Shown here in pieces: positions 26,680 through 35,700 of a stretch of DNA of 64,000 bases. The notes beneath the pieces are model-generated. The model was given only the letters and a program-made list of their open reading frames with translations, did not search any database and was not told where the DNA came from. The DNA lies in the NCBI RefSeq assembly GCF_024055665.1, contig NZ_JAMXMC010000015.1, positions 33,087 through 97,086 on the forward strand. The letters are read 5' to 3'. The stretch is from Ideonella oryzae. GTDB lineage: Bacteria > Pseudomonadota > Gammaproteobacteria > Burkholderiales > Burkholderiaceae_C. The translations under genes and the position numbers were made by a program. Position 1 is the stretch's first letter; the number at the start of each line of letters is the position of its first letter.

Positions 26680-28338
26680 ATGCAGAAGTTCACGAGCCGG
26701 CTGGGGCTGCTCGCCATGCTCACCACGTTCGTCGCGTCCACAGCGGGTGCGGCCAACCCGGGGATCGACGATCCAAACAACTGGCCGCAGTACCACCGCA
26801 GCTACAACGCCTGGCGCTACAGCCCGCTGGACCAGATCAACAAGGGCAACATCAAGAAGCTGAGGGTGGCCTGGGTCCACCAGCCCGGCGCGGTGACGCA
26901 TGGCCTGCAGGCCACGCCGATCGTCATCGATGGCGTGATGTACACGATCGCCGCGGACAACAACGTGTTCGCGCTCGACGCCGCCACCGGCAAGGTGCTG
27001 TGGCGCTGGACGGCCAAGCTCGATCCGATCGTCAAGGAGGTGTTCTATCAATCCGCCAGCCGCGGCGTGACCGTCGGGCGCGGCAAGGTGTTCGTCGGCA
27101 CGCTGGACGGCCGCTTCGTCGCGCTGGACCAGAAGACGGGCAAGGAGGTGTGGTCCACCCAGCTCAGTGACCAGAAGAAGGACTACGGCGCGCTGTTCTC
27201 GTCGCCGCCGCAGCTGGCCGGCGACACGCTGTTCGGCGGCACCACCGGCGGCGACCAGCCCATCATCGGCAAGATCTTCGCCGTGAATGCCGACACCGGC
27301 CAGCGCACCTGGACCTTCGAGGTGCCGCGCGATGACCCGAAGAGCTGGCCCGGCGACAGCCGCACCCGTGGCGGTGGCTCGGCTTGGCTGCCGGGAACCT
27401 ATGACCCGACCACCGACACGATCTACATCGGCACCAGCAACGCCTCGCCGGACTTCAACCACGACGGCCGCGAGGGCGACAACCTCTACACCGCCACGCT
27501 GCTGGCGCTCGACCCGAAGACCGGCAAGGTGAAGTGGTACCGCCAGGAGGTGCCGCAAGACACCTGGGACTTCGACGCGGCCTACGAGGCGCTGCTGGTG
27601 CCCGACGGCAAGGGGGGCACCTCGCTGGTCCACCTGAACAAGAACGGCTTTGTCTACGTGATGGACAAGGACAGCGGGGCGATGAAGAACGCCTGGCAGT
27701 ACACCGAGAACATGAACTGGGCCAAGAGCGTGGACGTGAAGACGGGCCTGCCGATCGAGCCCATGTACCCCGAGACCGGGAAGGAAAAGCTGCACTGTCC
27801 CAACCTGCTGGGCGCGCGCAGCTGGAATGCGGGCGCGTACAGCCCGAAGACGCGGCTCTGGTACTCACAAGGCATGGAGGTGTGCAACATCGTCGCCAGC
27901 GCCAAGCAGGGGCCGGTGCCCGGCATCGGCGGGCTGGCGCTGGGCCTGTCGGACATCCAGCTCACCGATCCGCCGGGCAAGAAGGCCGATGGCTGGCTGG
28001 GGGCGTTCGACCCGCTCACCGGCAAGCAGGCGTGGAAGGTGCGCTTCGACATGCCGCCGCTCAGCGCCGTGCTGGCCACCGGTGGCGGCCTGGTCTTCAC
28101 TGGCGACATGCACGGCGTCCTGTACGCCTTCGATGCCGACAACGGCAAGGAGCTGTGGCGCTTCAACGCCGGTTCGGGCGCGCGTGGCGGCCCCGTGAGC
28201 TACGCCGTCAACGGCAAGCAGTACATCGCCATCCCGACCGGGCTGGGCTCCCACGCACCGGGTTTCCTGACCGGCGCGTTCCCGCAGATCCGCGACCTGC
28301 CCGGCGGGTCGGCGCTGATCGTGTTTTCGCTGGAGTGA
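26680..28338 (+). CDS. PQQ-dependent alcohol dehydrogenase (quinoprotein)
   Basis: A 552-residue periplasmic eight-bladed propeller enzyme. Signal peptide RLGLLAMLTTFVASTAGAA; the ATG at 26680 follows CCAGGAGACATCC. Propeller W-docking repeats include NNVFALDAATGKVLWRW, GRFVALDQKTGKEVW and GVLYAFDADNGKELWRF. The Ca/PQQ ligands fit IYIGTSNASPDFN and PQDTWDFDA (Asp of the DxWD motif). The vicinal Cys pair that covers PQQ in methanol/ethanol dehydrogenases is absent (the place reads YQSASRGVTV). No heme domain is fused; the cytochrome gene downstream should take the electrons. The substrate is probably an alcohol but cannot be named. Confidence 0.92.
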   Translation: MQKFTSRLGLLAMLTTFVASTAGAANPGIDDPNNWPQYHRSYNAWRYSPLDQINKGNIKKLRVAWVHQPGAVTHGLQATPIVIDGVMYTIAADNNVFALDAATGKVLWRWTAKLDPIVKEVFYQSASRGVTVGRGKVFVGTLDGRFVALDQKTGKEVWSTQLSDQKKDYGALFSSPPQLAGDTLFGGTTGGDQPIIGKIFAVNADTGQRTWTFEVPRDDPKSWPGDSRTRGGGSAWLPGTYDPTTDTIYIGTSNASPDFNHDGREGDNLYTATLLALDPKTGKVKWYRQEVPQDTWDFDAAYEALLVPDGKGGTSLVHLNKNGFVYVMDKDSGAMKNAWQYTENMNWAKSVDVKTGLPIEPMYPETGKEKLHCPNLLGARSWNAGAYSPKTRLWYSQGMEVCNIVASAKQGPVPGIGGLALGLSDIQLTDPPGKKADGWLGAFDPLTGKQAWKVRFDMPPLSAVLATGGGLVFTGDMHGVLYAFDADNGKELWRFNAGSGARGGPVSYAVNGKQYIAIPTGLGSHAPGFLTGAFPQIRDLPGGSALIVFSLE

Positions 28339-28388
28339 GCCAGCGCGACGTTTGTTCAGAGGGACGGCTCACCGCCGTCGTCGCCCTT

Positions 28389-28423
28389 GGGAGGAAGGCC
28401 GTGGGGCTTTCCTCCCCCTTTTT
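28389..28423 (+). terminator. Intrinsic terminator between dehydrogenase and cytochrome
   Basis: A 12-bp stem (GGGAGGAAGGCC pairing with GGGCTTTCCTCCC, one G-U) with a 4-base loop is followed by CC and five T. It lies 50 bases after the dehydrogenase stop and 35 bases before the cytochrome ATG, too close for a separate promoter, so it probably lowers cytochrome expression by partial termination. Confidence 0.85.
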
Positions 28424-28458
28424 CAGTGCTTGCTGTCGATGAACGAGGATGTGACGTG

Positions 28459-28860
28459 ATGAGGAAATGCCTGCAGTGGCCGGTCGTGGCCTTGGGGGTG
28501 GCATCTTGGGCGCAAGCGCAGGCGCATGTGACGCTGCCCTCCGATCCCCCCCCACCGGTGGCCGCCTCGGCCCCGGCGCCGCCCTTCGACCTGCTCGATC
28601 CGGCGCGCATCGCCTCCGGCAAGGCGCGCTTCGGCTCGACCTGTGCGGCCTACTGCCATGGCCGCGAGGGCGAGGGCGGCAAGACCCCGCCGTTCAAGGG
28701 CCGCACTGACCTGACACCCGAGACCGCCTTCAAGACCATCAGCGAAGGCCGCCGCGGCACTGACGTGATGCCGCCGTGGGGCAAAGCGTTCTCACAGGAG
28801 GAGATCTGGGAGCTGGTGGCCTATATCCAGGCGCTCGGGCGGCAGCCGCGGCCGCAGTAG
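28459..28860 (+). CDS. Small c-type cytochrome with CX3CH heme motif
   Basis: A 133-residue exported cytochrome. Signal peptide QWPVVALGVASWAQAQA, then a Pro/Ala linker. The heme site reads T-C62-A-A-Y-C66-H67-G, with three residues between the cysteines instead of two. The axial Met is likely in DVMPPWG. The domain has class I features (ARIASGKARFGS, EEIWELVAYIQALG). It follows the PQQ dehydrogenase and should be its electron acceptor. The start was placed at 28459 because the frame upstream contains the terminator. Confidence 0.88.
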   Translation: MRKCLQWPVVALGVASWAQAQAHVTLPSDPPPPVAASAPAPPFDLLDPARIASGKARFGSTCAAYCHGREGEGGKTPPFKGRTDLTPETAFKTISEGRRGTDVMPPWGKAFSQEEIWELVAYIQALGRQPRPQ

Positions 28861-28873
28861 CCGTCAGGAGAAC

Positions 28874-30370
28874 TCAGCCCAGCGGCACCGGCACGAACAG
28901 GGTCTCGTCGTCGCGCTTGATCAGCAGGGCCACCTGCTTGGGGTGGGTCTTGAGCACGGCGCGGATGTCGTCCATGCCCTTGACCGGCTTGCCGTTGATG
29001 GCCAGCACGATGTCGCCGGCCTCGATGCCCGCCCGCGCGGCCGCGCCCTCGGCGTCGTCCACCAGCAGGCCGCCGTCCACACCCGCCTGGCGCTTCTCGT
29101 CGCGGCTGAGGTTGCGCAGCGCCAGGCCCAGCTGCGGCCCCTCGGCGGCGCCGTTGCTGGCGGCTTCCTTCTCGTCCTGGGCCTTGCCCAGCTTGGCTTC
29201 CACCGTCTTGCTGCCATGGTCGCGCCACAGCGTCAGGCTCACCTTCTCGCCCGGGGCGGACAGGCCGATCTGGCTGGACAGCGAGCCGGCATCGCTCACC
29301 GGCTTGCCGTTGACCTGGGTGATCACGTCGCCGGCCTTGATGCCGGCCTCGGCGGCGGCGCTGCCCTTTTCCACCTTGGAGACCAGCGCGCCCTCGGGCT
29401 TGGTCATGCCGAAGGATTCGGCCAGGGCCTGGTTGACCGGCTGGATCATCACGCCCAGACGGCCGTGCTGCGCGTGGCCGGTGGCGACGATCTGGTCCTT
29501 GACCTTCATCGCGATGTTGATCGGGATGGCGAAGGACAGGCCCTGGAAGCCGCCGCTCTGCGAGTAGATCTGCGCGTTGATGCCGATCACCGCGCCACTG
29601 CCATCGAACAGCGGGCCGCCAGAGTTGCCGGGGTTCACGGCGGCGTCGGTCTGGATGAAGGGCACGACGGTGTCATCGGGCAGCGAGCGGCCCTTGGCGC
29701 TGACGATGCCCTGGGTGGCGGTCTGCTCCAGACCATAGGGCGCGCCGATGGCCAGCACCCGGTCGCCCACCTCGGCCGCGTCGGAGTCGCCCAGGCGCAC
29801 GGTCGGCAGGTCCTTGGCCGCGATGCGCAGCACCGCGATGTCGGTCACCGTGTCGGTGCCCAGCACCTTGGCCTCGAACTCGCGGTGGTCGACCAGACGC
29901 ACGGTCACGGTCTTGGCGTCGCGCACCACGTGGGCATTGGTCAGGATCAGGCCATCGGCGGCGACGATGAAGCCCGAGCCCTGGCCGCGGAACGGCACCT
30001 TGCCGTGCGGCTGGCCGCCCCGCTGCTGAAAGCCGGGCATGCCGCGGAAGAAGCGGAAGAAGGGGTCGTTCTCGATGTCCGGGCCGTCCTCGTTCGGGTC
30101 GGGCTGGCGCTCGCCCGCCACCATCACGCCGACCACCGCCGGGCCGGCCTGCTTGACGATGGCGCGGTAGTCCGGCACGGCACCGGGCGGCAGCGGGGCG
30201 ATGGCGGCGGCCGGCACGACGGCGGCTGCCGCGGCGGCACCCACCGGGGTCTGGCCGCTGCCGGAGAAGAGGTGCTTGAAGTCGATGGCCCCGGCGCTGC
30301 TGGCCGCCACCAGGGCGGTGGTCGCCGCAGCGGTGACGACGACGGTCGTGAGGGTCTTGATCTTGCTCAT
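28874..30370 (-). CDS. HtrA/DegP-family periplasmic serine protease
   Basis: A 498-residue Do-type protease. Signal sequence TLTTVVVTAAATTALVAASSAGA and an Ala-rich spacer lead into the protease domain with the triad His147 (ILTNAHVV), Asp177 (TDIAVLRI) and Ser250 (NPGNSGGPL). Two PDZ domains follow (GRLGVMIQPVNQALAESFG; GLALRNLSRDEKRQAGVDGGLLVDD). It degrades or chaperones misfolded envelope proteins. The ATG at 30370 fits the signal peptide. It is 101 bases downstream of the histidine kinase gene in the same direction, so envelope stress control by that pair is plausible. Confidence 0.94.
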   Translation of the reverse strand: MSKIKTLTTVVVTAAATTALVAASSAGAIDFKHLFSGSGQTPVGAAAAAAVVPAAAIAPLPPGAVPDYRAIVKQAGPAVVGVMVAGERQPDPNEDGPDIENDPFFRFFRGMPGFQQRGGQPHGKVPFRGQGSGFIVAADGLILTNAHVVRDAKTVTVRLVDHREFEAKVLGTDTVTDIAVLRIAAKDLPTVRLGDSDAAEVGDRVLAIGAPYGLEQTATQGIVSAKGRSLPDDTVVPFIQTDAAVNPGNSGGPLFDGSGAVIGINAQIYSQSGGFQGLSFAIPINIAMKVKDQIVATGHAQHGRLGVMIQPVNQALAESFGMTKPEGALVSKVEKGSAAAEAGIKAGDVITQVNGKPVSDAGSLSSQIGLSAPGEKVSLTLWRDHGSKTVEAKLGKAQDEKEAASNGAAEGPQLGLALRNLSRDEKRQAGVDGGLLVDDAEGAAARAGIEAGDIVLAINGKPVKGMDDIRAVLKTHPKQVALLIKRDDETLFVPVPLG

Positions 30371-30471
30371 CGCGAGGACTCCTTGTCGCTCATGGAAGCG
30401 CGGTTCAACCGCATGGCTGCCATGGTGCGCAAGGGCGATGAGGCCTTCGTGAGGCGAAGATGAAGCGAAGG

Positions 30472-31800
30472 TTAGGACCGTGGGGCGCGGGAGCTGGCCG
30501 GGAGCTTCACCTGCACTCGCAGGCCGCCCAGCGGCGAATCGCCCAGTGTGATCCGGCCGCCATGGCGCCGGGCCACCGCCTGCGCGATGGCCAGGCCCAG
30601 GCCGGTGCCATCGGCGCGGCCGCTGTCGCGGCGCCAGAAGCGGTCGAAGACGCGCTCGCGCTCGGCTGGCGGGATGCCGGGGCCATCGTCGTCCACCGTC
30701 AACCGCGGGCCATCGGCCTCGGCGCTGACCTGCAGCCGCACCTCGCCGCCCTCGCGGCCGTAGCGCAGCGCGTTGTCGGCCAGGTTGCGCACCAGGGCCG
30801 AGAGGGCCGCGCGGTCGCCGTGCATCGGCACCGGCTGCTCGGCCTCCAGGGCCAGCGTGACGTGATGGGCCTGGGCCTGCGGCCACAGGTCGGCCAGGGC
30901 TTCGCCGGCCAGTTCGGCCAGGTCCAGCGCCTGGGGCTCGGGCGGCGGGCTGCCGGGTTCGTTGCGGGCCAGGGCCAGCAGCTGCTCGACCAGCCGGGCG
31001 GCGCGCTCGATGCCTTCGCCCAGGGCCTGGACGGCGGCGCCGCGCTCGGCGTCGGACGGGGCGTCCTTGAGTGCGCGCAGCTGCAGCTTCAGCGCGGTCA
31101 GCGGCGAGCGCAGCTCATGGGCCGCGTCGGCCACGAAGGCGCGCTGGGTGCTCATGCCCTCGTCCAGCCGCGCCAGCAGGGCGTTGAGCGCGCCCACCAG
31201 GGGCCGCACCTCGTCGGGCAGTTCCGTTTCGGGCAGGGGCGACAGGGCGGTGGCGTCGCGCCGGCCCACGTCGCGCGCCAGGCGCTGCAGCGGGGCGATC
31301 AGCAGGTCCACCAGCCACCACAGCAGGGCCACCAGCGGCAGGGCCAGCCAGGCCAGGGGCGTGACGCTGCGCAGCGCGGCCTGGGCCGCCCGGCCGCGGC
31401 GGATGCGTTCGGGCTGGGCCACCTGGATGACCCGGCCGGCCGAGGCCACCGCGAAGCTGCGCCAGATTTCGCCACCCACCGCGATGTCGGCCAGGCCGAT
31501 GATGGCCTTCTCGGGCAGGGCCTGCTGGGGTTGCGACGCATAGATGCTGCGGCCGTCCTCGGTCCAGATCTGCACCACGAAGTCCAGGCGCTGGTCGGCC
31601 AGGGCGCGGGCCTGGTCCGGCGCGATGGCGCCCTGGTCGCGCAGCGACAGGGCCATCTGCTGCAGCTGGTAGTCGAACAGGGCCTCGGTGTCGGCCAGCA
31701 CCGCGCGGTAGGTCAGGCCCGCCACGATGACGGCTGCCAGGGACAGCACCCCCAGCAGCGACAGCAGCAGCCGCCAGCGCAGCGAGCGCCAGAACCTCAT
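30472..31800 (-). CDS. QseC-like sensor histidine kinase
   Basis: A 442-residue membrane kinase. TM1 is about 12-30 (LLSLLGVLSLAAVIVAGLTY), a periplasmic domain ~35-145 (TEALFDYQLQQMALSLRDQG, as in QseC/PmrB), TM2 about 147-168 (LAWLALPLVALLWWLVDLLI), then HAMP and HisKA with His228 in AAHELRSPLTAL. The ATP domain has NLADNALRYG, DDGPGIPP and GTGLGLAIAQA. The start codon overlaps the regulator's stop by 4 bases, so both are translated together. Confidence 0.92.
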   Translation of the reverse strand: MRFWRSLRWRLLLSLLGVLSLAAVIVAGLTYRAVLADTEALFDYQLQQMALSLRDQGAIAPDQARALADQRLDFVVQIWTEDGRSIYASQPQQALPEKAIIGLADIAVGGEIWRSFAVASAGRVIQVAQPERIRRGRAAQAALRSVTPLAWLALPLVALLWWLVDLLIAPLQRLARDVGRRDATALSPLPETELPDEVRPLVGALNALLARLDEGMSTQRAFVADAAHELRSPLTALKLQLRALKDAPSDAERGAAVQALGEGIERAARLVEQLLALARNEPGSPPPEPQALDLAELAGEALADLWPQAQAHHVTLALEAEQPVPMHGDRAALSALVRNLADNALRYGREGGEVRLQVSAEADGPRLTVDDDGPGIPPAERERVFDRFWRRDSGRADGTGLGLAIAQAVARRHGGRITLGDSPLGGLRVQVKLPASSRAPRS

Positions 31801-32501
31801 GCCGCGTCCACCGGCGTGAGGAAGTAGCCCACGCCGCGCACGGTGCCGATGCGCTCGGCCCCCAGCTTGCGCCGCAGCTGGTGCACATAGACCGAGACGG
31901 CGTTGCTCTCGATCTCCTCGCCCCAGCCGTAGAGCCGGTCCTCCAGCTGGGCCCGCGAGAGCAGGGCGCCGGGGCGCTGCATCAGGGCTTCGAGCACCGC
32001 GAATTCGCGGGCCGAGAGCAGCACCGGCTCGCCGGCCACCTGCACCTGGCGGGTGGCCGGGTCCAGCACGATGGCGCCGTGGCGCAGCACCGGCTGGGCC
32101 CGTCCGCCATGGCGGCGCAGCACCGCGCGGATGCGGGCGGTCAGCTCGTCGAACTCGAAGGGCTTGACCAGGTAGTCGTCGGCCCCGGTGTCCAGGCCGC
32201 GCACCCGGTCGCCCGGGCCGTCGCGGGCGGTCAGCACGATGACCGGCGTGGTGTCGCTGCGCTGGCGCAGCTCGCCCAGCAGGGTCAGGCCGTCGGCGTT
32301 CGGCTCGGCGGCGCCTGCGCCACCCGGACCGCCCACCGGCAGGCCCAGGTCCAGCAGCACCAGGTCGAAGCGCTCGGTGCCCAGGGCGGCGCGGGCCGCG
32401 GCCAGGTCGCGCACCCAGTCCACGGCAAAGCCCTCGGGGCGCAGCGCGGCGCGCAGGGCCTCGCCGATCATGCGGTCGTCTTCCACCAGCAAGAGGCGCA
32501 T
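31797..32501 (-). CDS. QseB-like OmpR-family response regulator
   Basis: A 234-residue regulator. Receiver domain: acidic pocket E7-D8-D9, phospho-acceptor Asp51 (LVLLDLGLPV), Thr/Lys at VLTARDG and YLVKPFEF. C-terminal winged helix with LSAREFAVLEALMQRPGALLSRAQLEDRLYGWGEEIESNAVSVYVHQLRRKLG. After Asp51 there is a Gly/Ala-rich insertion of about 15 residues (GGPGGAGAAEPNAD) that most family members lack; it falls in the loop next to the phosphorylation site. Partner is the overlapping kinase. Confidence 0.92.
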   Translation of the reverse strand: MRLLLVEDDRMIGEALRAALRPEGFAVDWVRDLAAARAALGTERFDLVLLDLGLPVGGPGGAGAAEPNADGLTLLGELRQRSDTTPVIVLTARDGPGDRVRGLDTGADDYLVKPFEFDELTARIRAVLRRHGGRAQPVLRHGAIVLDPATRQVQVAGEPVLLSAREFAVLEALMQRPGALLSRAQLEDRLYGWGEEIESNAVSVYVHQLRRKLGAERIGTVRGVGYFLTPVDAA

Positions 32502-32646
32502 CGGGTCGGTTCGGGGGAAAGCCGGAGAACGTCAGGGACCGCAAGCTTAGCGCGCCGGGTGAAGGGGCGCCGGCCCTGCCCGAGTGGTTTCGAATTGGCC
32601 GTGGTCTGTGGCCCAGTTCTGTCCATCGCCGGCCGGGTTGTGCCGA

Positions 32647-32659
32647 TAAGGTGACCTTA
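32647..32659. promoter_or_regulatory. Dyad TAAGGT-G-ACCTTA upstream of the adhesin gene
   Basis: A perfect 6+6 dyad with a one-base centre, in the divergent spacer between the QseB-like gene and the two-partner adhesin, 48 bases before the adhesin ATG. It may be an operator or part of a promoter; no bound protein can be named. Confidence 0.4.
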
Positions 32660-32706
32660 CCCACCGAACCCAGCGGTCGCATCAGGCCGCCAGCACTTCT
32701 TCTGCG

Positions 32707-35700
32707 ATGAACCACCACCACCGACTGGTCTGGAATGACCTGAGCCAGAGCTTTGTTCCCGCGCCCGAGTGCGCACGATCCCGGGGAAGGTCTGGCGAGT
32801 CCGGGCGTCGGCAGCTGCGGCGCCATGCCCTGGCGGTGGCGGCGCTGGCCTGCCTGTCCAGCACGGCTTGGGCGGGCCCCACGGGCGGGTCGGTGTCGGC
32901 TGGCTCTGGCAGCATCGTGCAGGCCGGCTCGGCCACCACCATCACCCAGAACAGCAACCGGCTGGTCATCAACTGGGGCAGCTTCAATGTGGGCCAGGGC
33001 GAGTCCGTGACCTTCGTCCAGCCCGGGGCTTCGGCCATCGCGCTCAACCGGGTGGTCGGCAGCGGCCAGTCGCTCATCAATGGCCAGCTGAACGCCAATG
33101 GCCAGGTCTGGGTGCTCAACCCCAACGGTGTGTTGTTCGGCAAGACCGCGCAGGTCAGCACCGGGGGTCTGGTGGCGTCCACGCTGAACCTCTCGGATGC
33201 CGACTTCCTGGCCGGGCGCTACCGCTTCAGTGCTGCCGGCCAGCCCGGCAGCGTGAGCAACCAGGGCAGCCTCACCGGCGGCTATGTGGCGCTGCTGGGT
33301 CAGCAGGTGCACAACCACGGGACGATCAGCACCCCGGGCGGGACGACGGCGCTGGCGGCGGGGGGGGCGATCACGCTGCGCTTTGCCGGCAACAGCCTGC
33401 TGTCGGTGCAGGTGGACGAGGACACCTACCGCGCCCTGGCGGACAACCAGGGCCTGATCCAGGCCGACGACGGCACGGTGCTGATGACGGCCAGGGCCAA
33501 GGACGCCCTGCTGGAGACGGTGGTCAACAACAGCGGCGTCATCCAGGCCCGCGGCATCCGCAGCGAAGGGGGCACCATCGAGCTGCTGGGCGGCTTTGAC
33601 GGCGGCACCGTGAATGTGGCCGGCACGCTGGATGCGTCCTCCACGGCCCACGATGGCGGCTTCATCGAGACCAGCGGCGCTCATGTGAAGGTGGCCGATG
33701 GCGCGCAAATCACCACCCTGTCCGGCGCCGGCCGCACCGGCACCTGGTTGGTGGATCCGACCGATTTCACCATCAGCGCGGGCAGCGGGGCGCAGACCAG
33801 CTCGGGCATCGGGGCCAGCACCCTCAACACCTTGCTGGCCAGCAACAACGTGACGCTGGAGACCGCGGCCGGCGGCAGCGACAGCGGCGACATCAAGGTC
33901 AACGCAGCGGTGGGCTGGAATGCCAACACCACGCTGACCCTGACCGCGGCGCATGACATCCAGGTCAATGCGGGCATCACAGCCAGCGGCGACAGCGCCG
34001 GGCTGGTGCTCAACTACGGTCATGACTACACCATCGCCGCCCCCGTGACGCTCAGCGGCGCCAACGCGAGCCTGGCGATGAACGGGCAGAGCTACACGCT
34101 GGTGCATTCGATGAGCCAGCTCGACGTGCTGGACAACGCCGGTGGCTACTACGCGCTGGCGCAGGATCTGGATGCCTCGGGCAGCAGCTACACCGACACC
34201 GTGGTGGGGGGCACCTTCAGCGGCACCTTCGCCGGCCTGGGCCATGTGGTCTCGAACCTGAACATCGCCAATGGCGGCGGCGGCCAGACCGGCTTGTTCG
34301 CGCTCAACACCGGCACCATCCGTGACCTGAGCCTGCAGGGGGGCAGCGTCACCGGCAGCTGGAAGGTGGGGGGGATGGTCGGTCAGAACCAGGGCACGCT
34401 CAGTCGTGTGTCTGCCAGCACCACCGTGCACGGCGGCCACGGGGCCTATGTCGGTGGGCTGGTGGGCGAGAACGATGGCACCGTGAGCGACGCCTATGCC
34501 ACCGGCGGCGTGAGTGGTGGCGAGTACACCGGTGGCCTGGTCGGCAACAACTACAACGGCACGGTGACCCGGGCCTATGCCACGGGGGATGTCAGCGCCA
34601 ACGGCCGGGCTGGCGGCCTGGTGGGCGAGAACTTCCAGGGCACGCTCAGCCAGGTGCAGGCCACGGGCGCCGTGTCCGGGCCGGATGCCCAGGGTGCTTT
34701 GCTGGGGGACAGCTTTGGCGGCAGCCTGACCCAGGCCGTGTGGGACAGCGGCAGCTCGGGCCTGTCCTCGGCGGTGGGCACCAGTGTTGGCCTCAGCGTG
34801 GGCAGCCTGAGTGACGTGGCGGGCACGCGCTACGGCCACGGCAGCTACGGCAACCTGGGCACCTGGTCGCAGATCGGCAGCACCGGCGTGTGGGTGGCCA
34901 CCGACGGTGGCGGTGTGCGTCGCTGGGTCATGGTGGAAGGCTCGACCCGCCCCTTCCTCTACAGCGAATACAGCACCGCGATCCACAACGTCCATCAACT
35001 GCAGCTGATGCAGATGGACCTGACGGCCAGCTACGCCCTGGTGGGCGACGTGGACGCCAGTGCGACCGATGGCAGCAACCTGGGCAGCCTGTGGTCCACC
35101 AGCGGCTTCTCGCCGGTGGGCAACGACAGCGGGGCCTTCACCGGCAGCCTGAGTGGTGGTGGGCATGTGATCAGCGACCTCACCATCGCCCGCGCGAGCT
35201 ACAGCCGCATCGGCCTGTTCGGCAAGACCATCGGTGCCAACCTGAGTGATTTCGCGCTGCAGGCCGCCCACGTTGCCGGGCGCGTTGATGTCGGCTCTGT
35301 GGTTGGCAATGCCACCAACACGACCATCACTGGCCTCAGCAGCTTGGATGTCACCGTCAATGGAGTGGCCTCCACCGCAGGCCTGGTGGGGTTCTACAAC
35401 GGCGGAACCCTGACTGATGTGCACACCAGTGGTGCCGTATTCGGCGTCGGCACCACAGGCGGCGTGGTGGGGTTCTTGATCACCGGCAACATGGTTGGAT
35501 CTTCCTCCAGCGCTGCAGTGGTTGGAACTGATGCGTACACCGGGGGGCTGGTGGGGCTTTGGGGACTGTATGGCGCTGGCGGTAATCTCAGCAACTCGTA
35601 CGCCACCGGCTCAGTCACCGGCAGTGGCTACACGGGGGGCTTGGTCGGCTACTTCACGCTGGGCAACGTTGATAACGTCTATGCGACTGGCGCGGCAAAC

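Noticed and set aside
30472..35424. A very long open frame (about 1650 codons) on the minus strand running from the kinase gene back through the adhesin gene
   Set aside because: The part before 31800 is antisense to the adhesin and response regulator genes and is open only because of high GC; its product is low-complexity His/Ala/Gly without domains. Only the QseC-like part is real.
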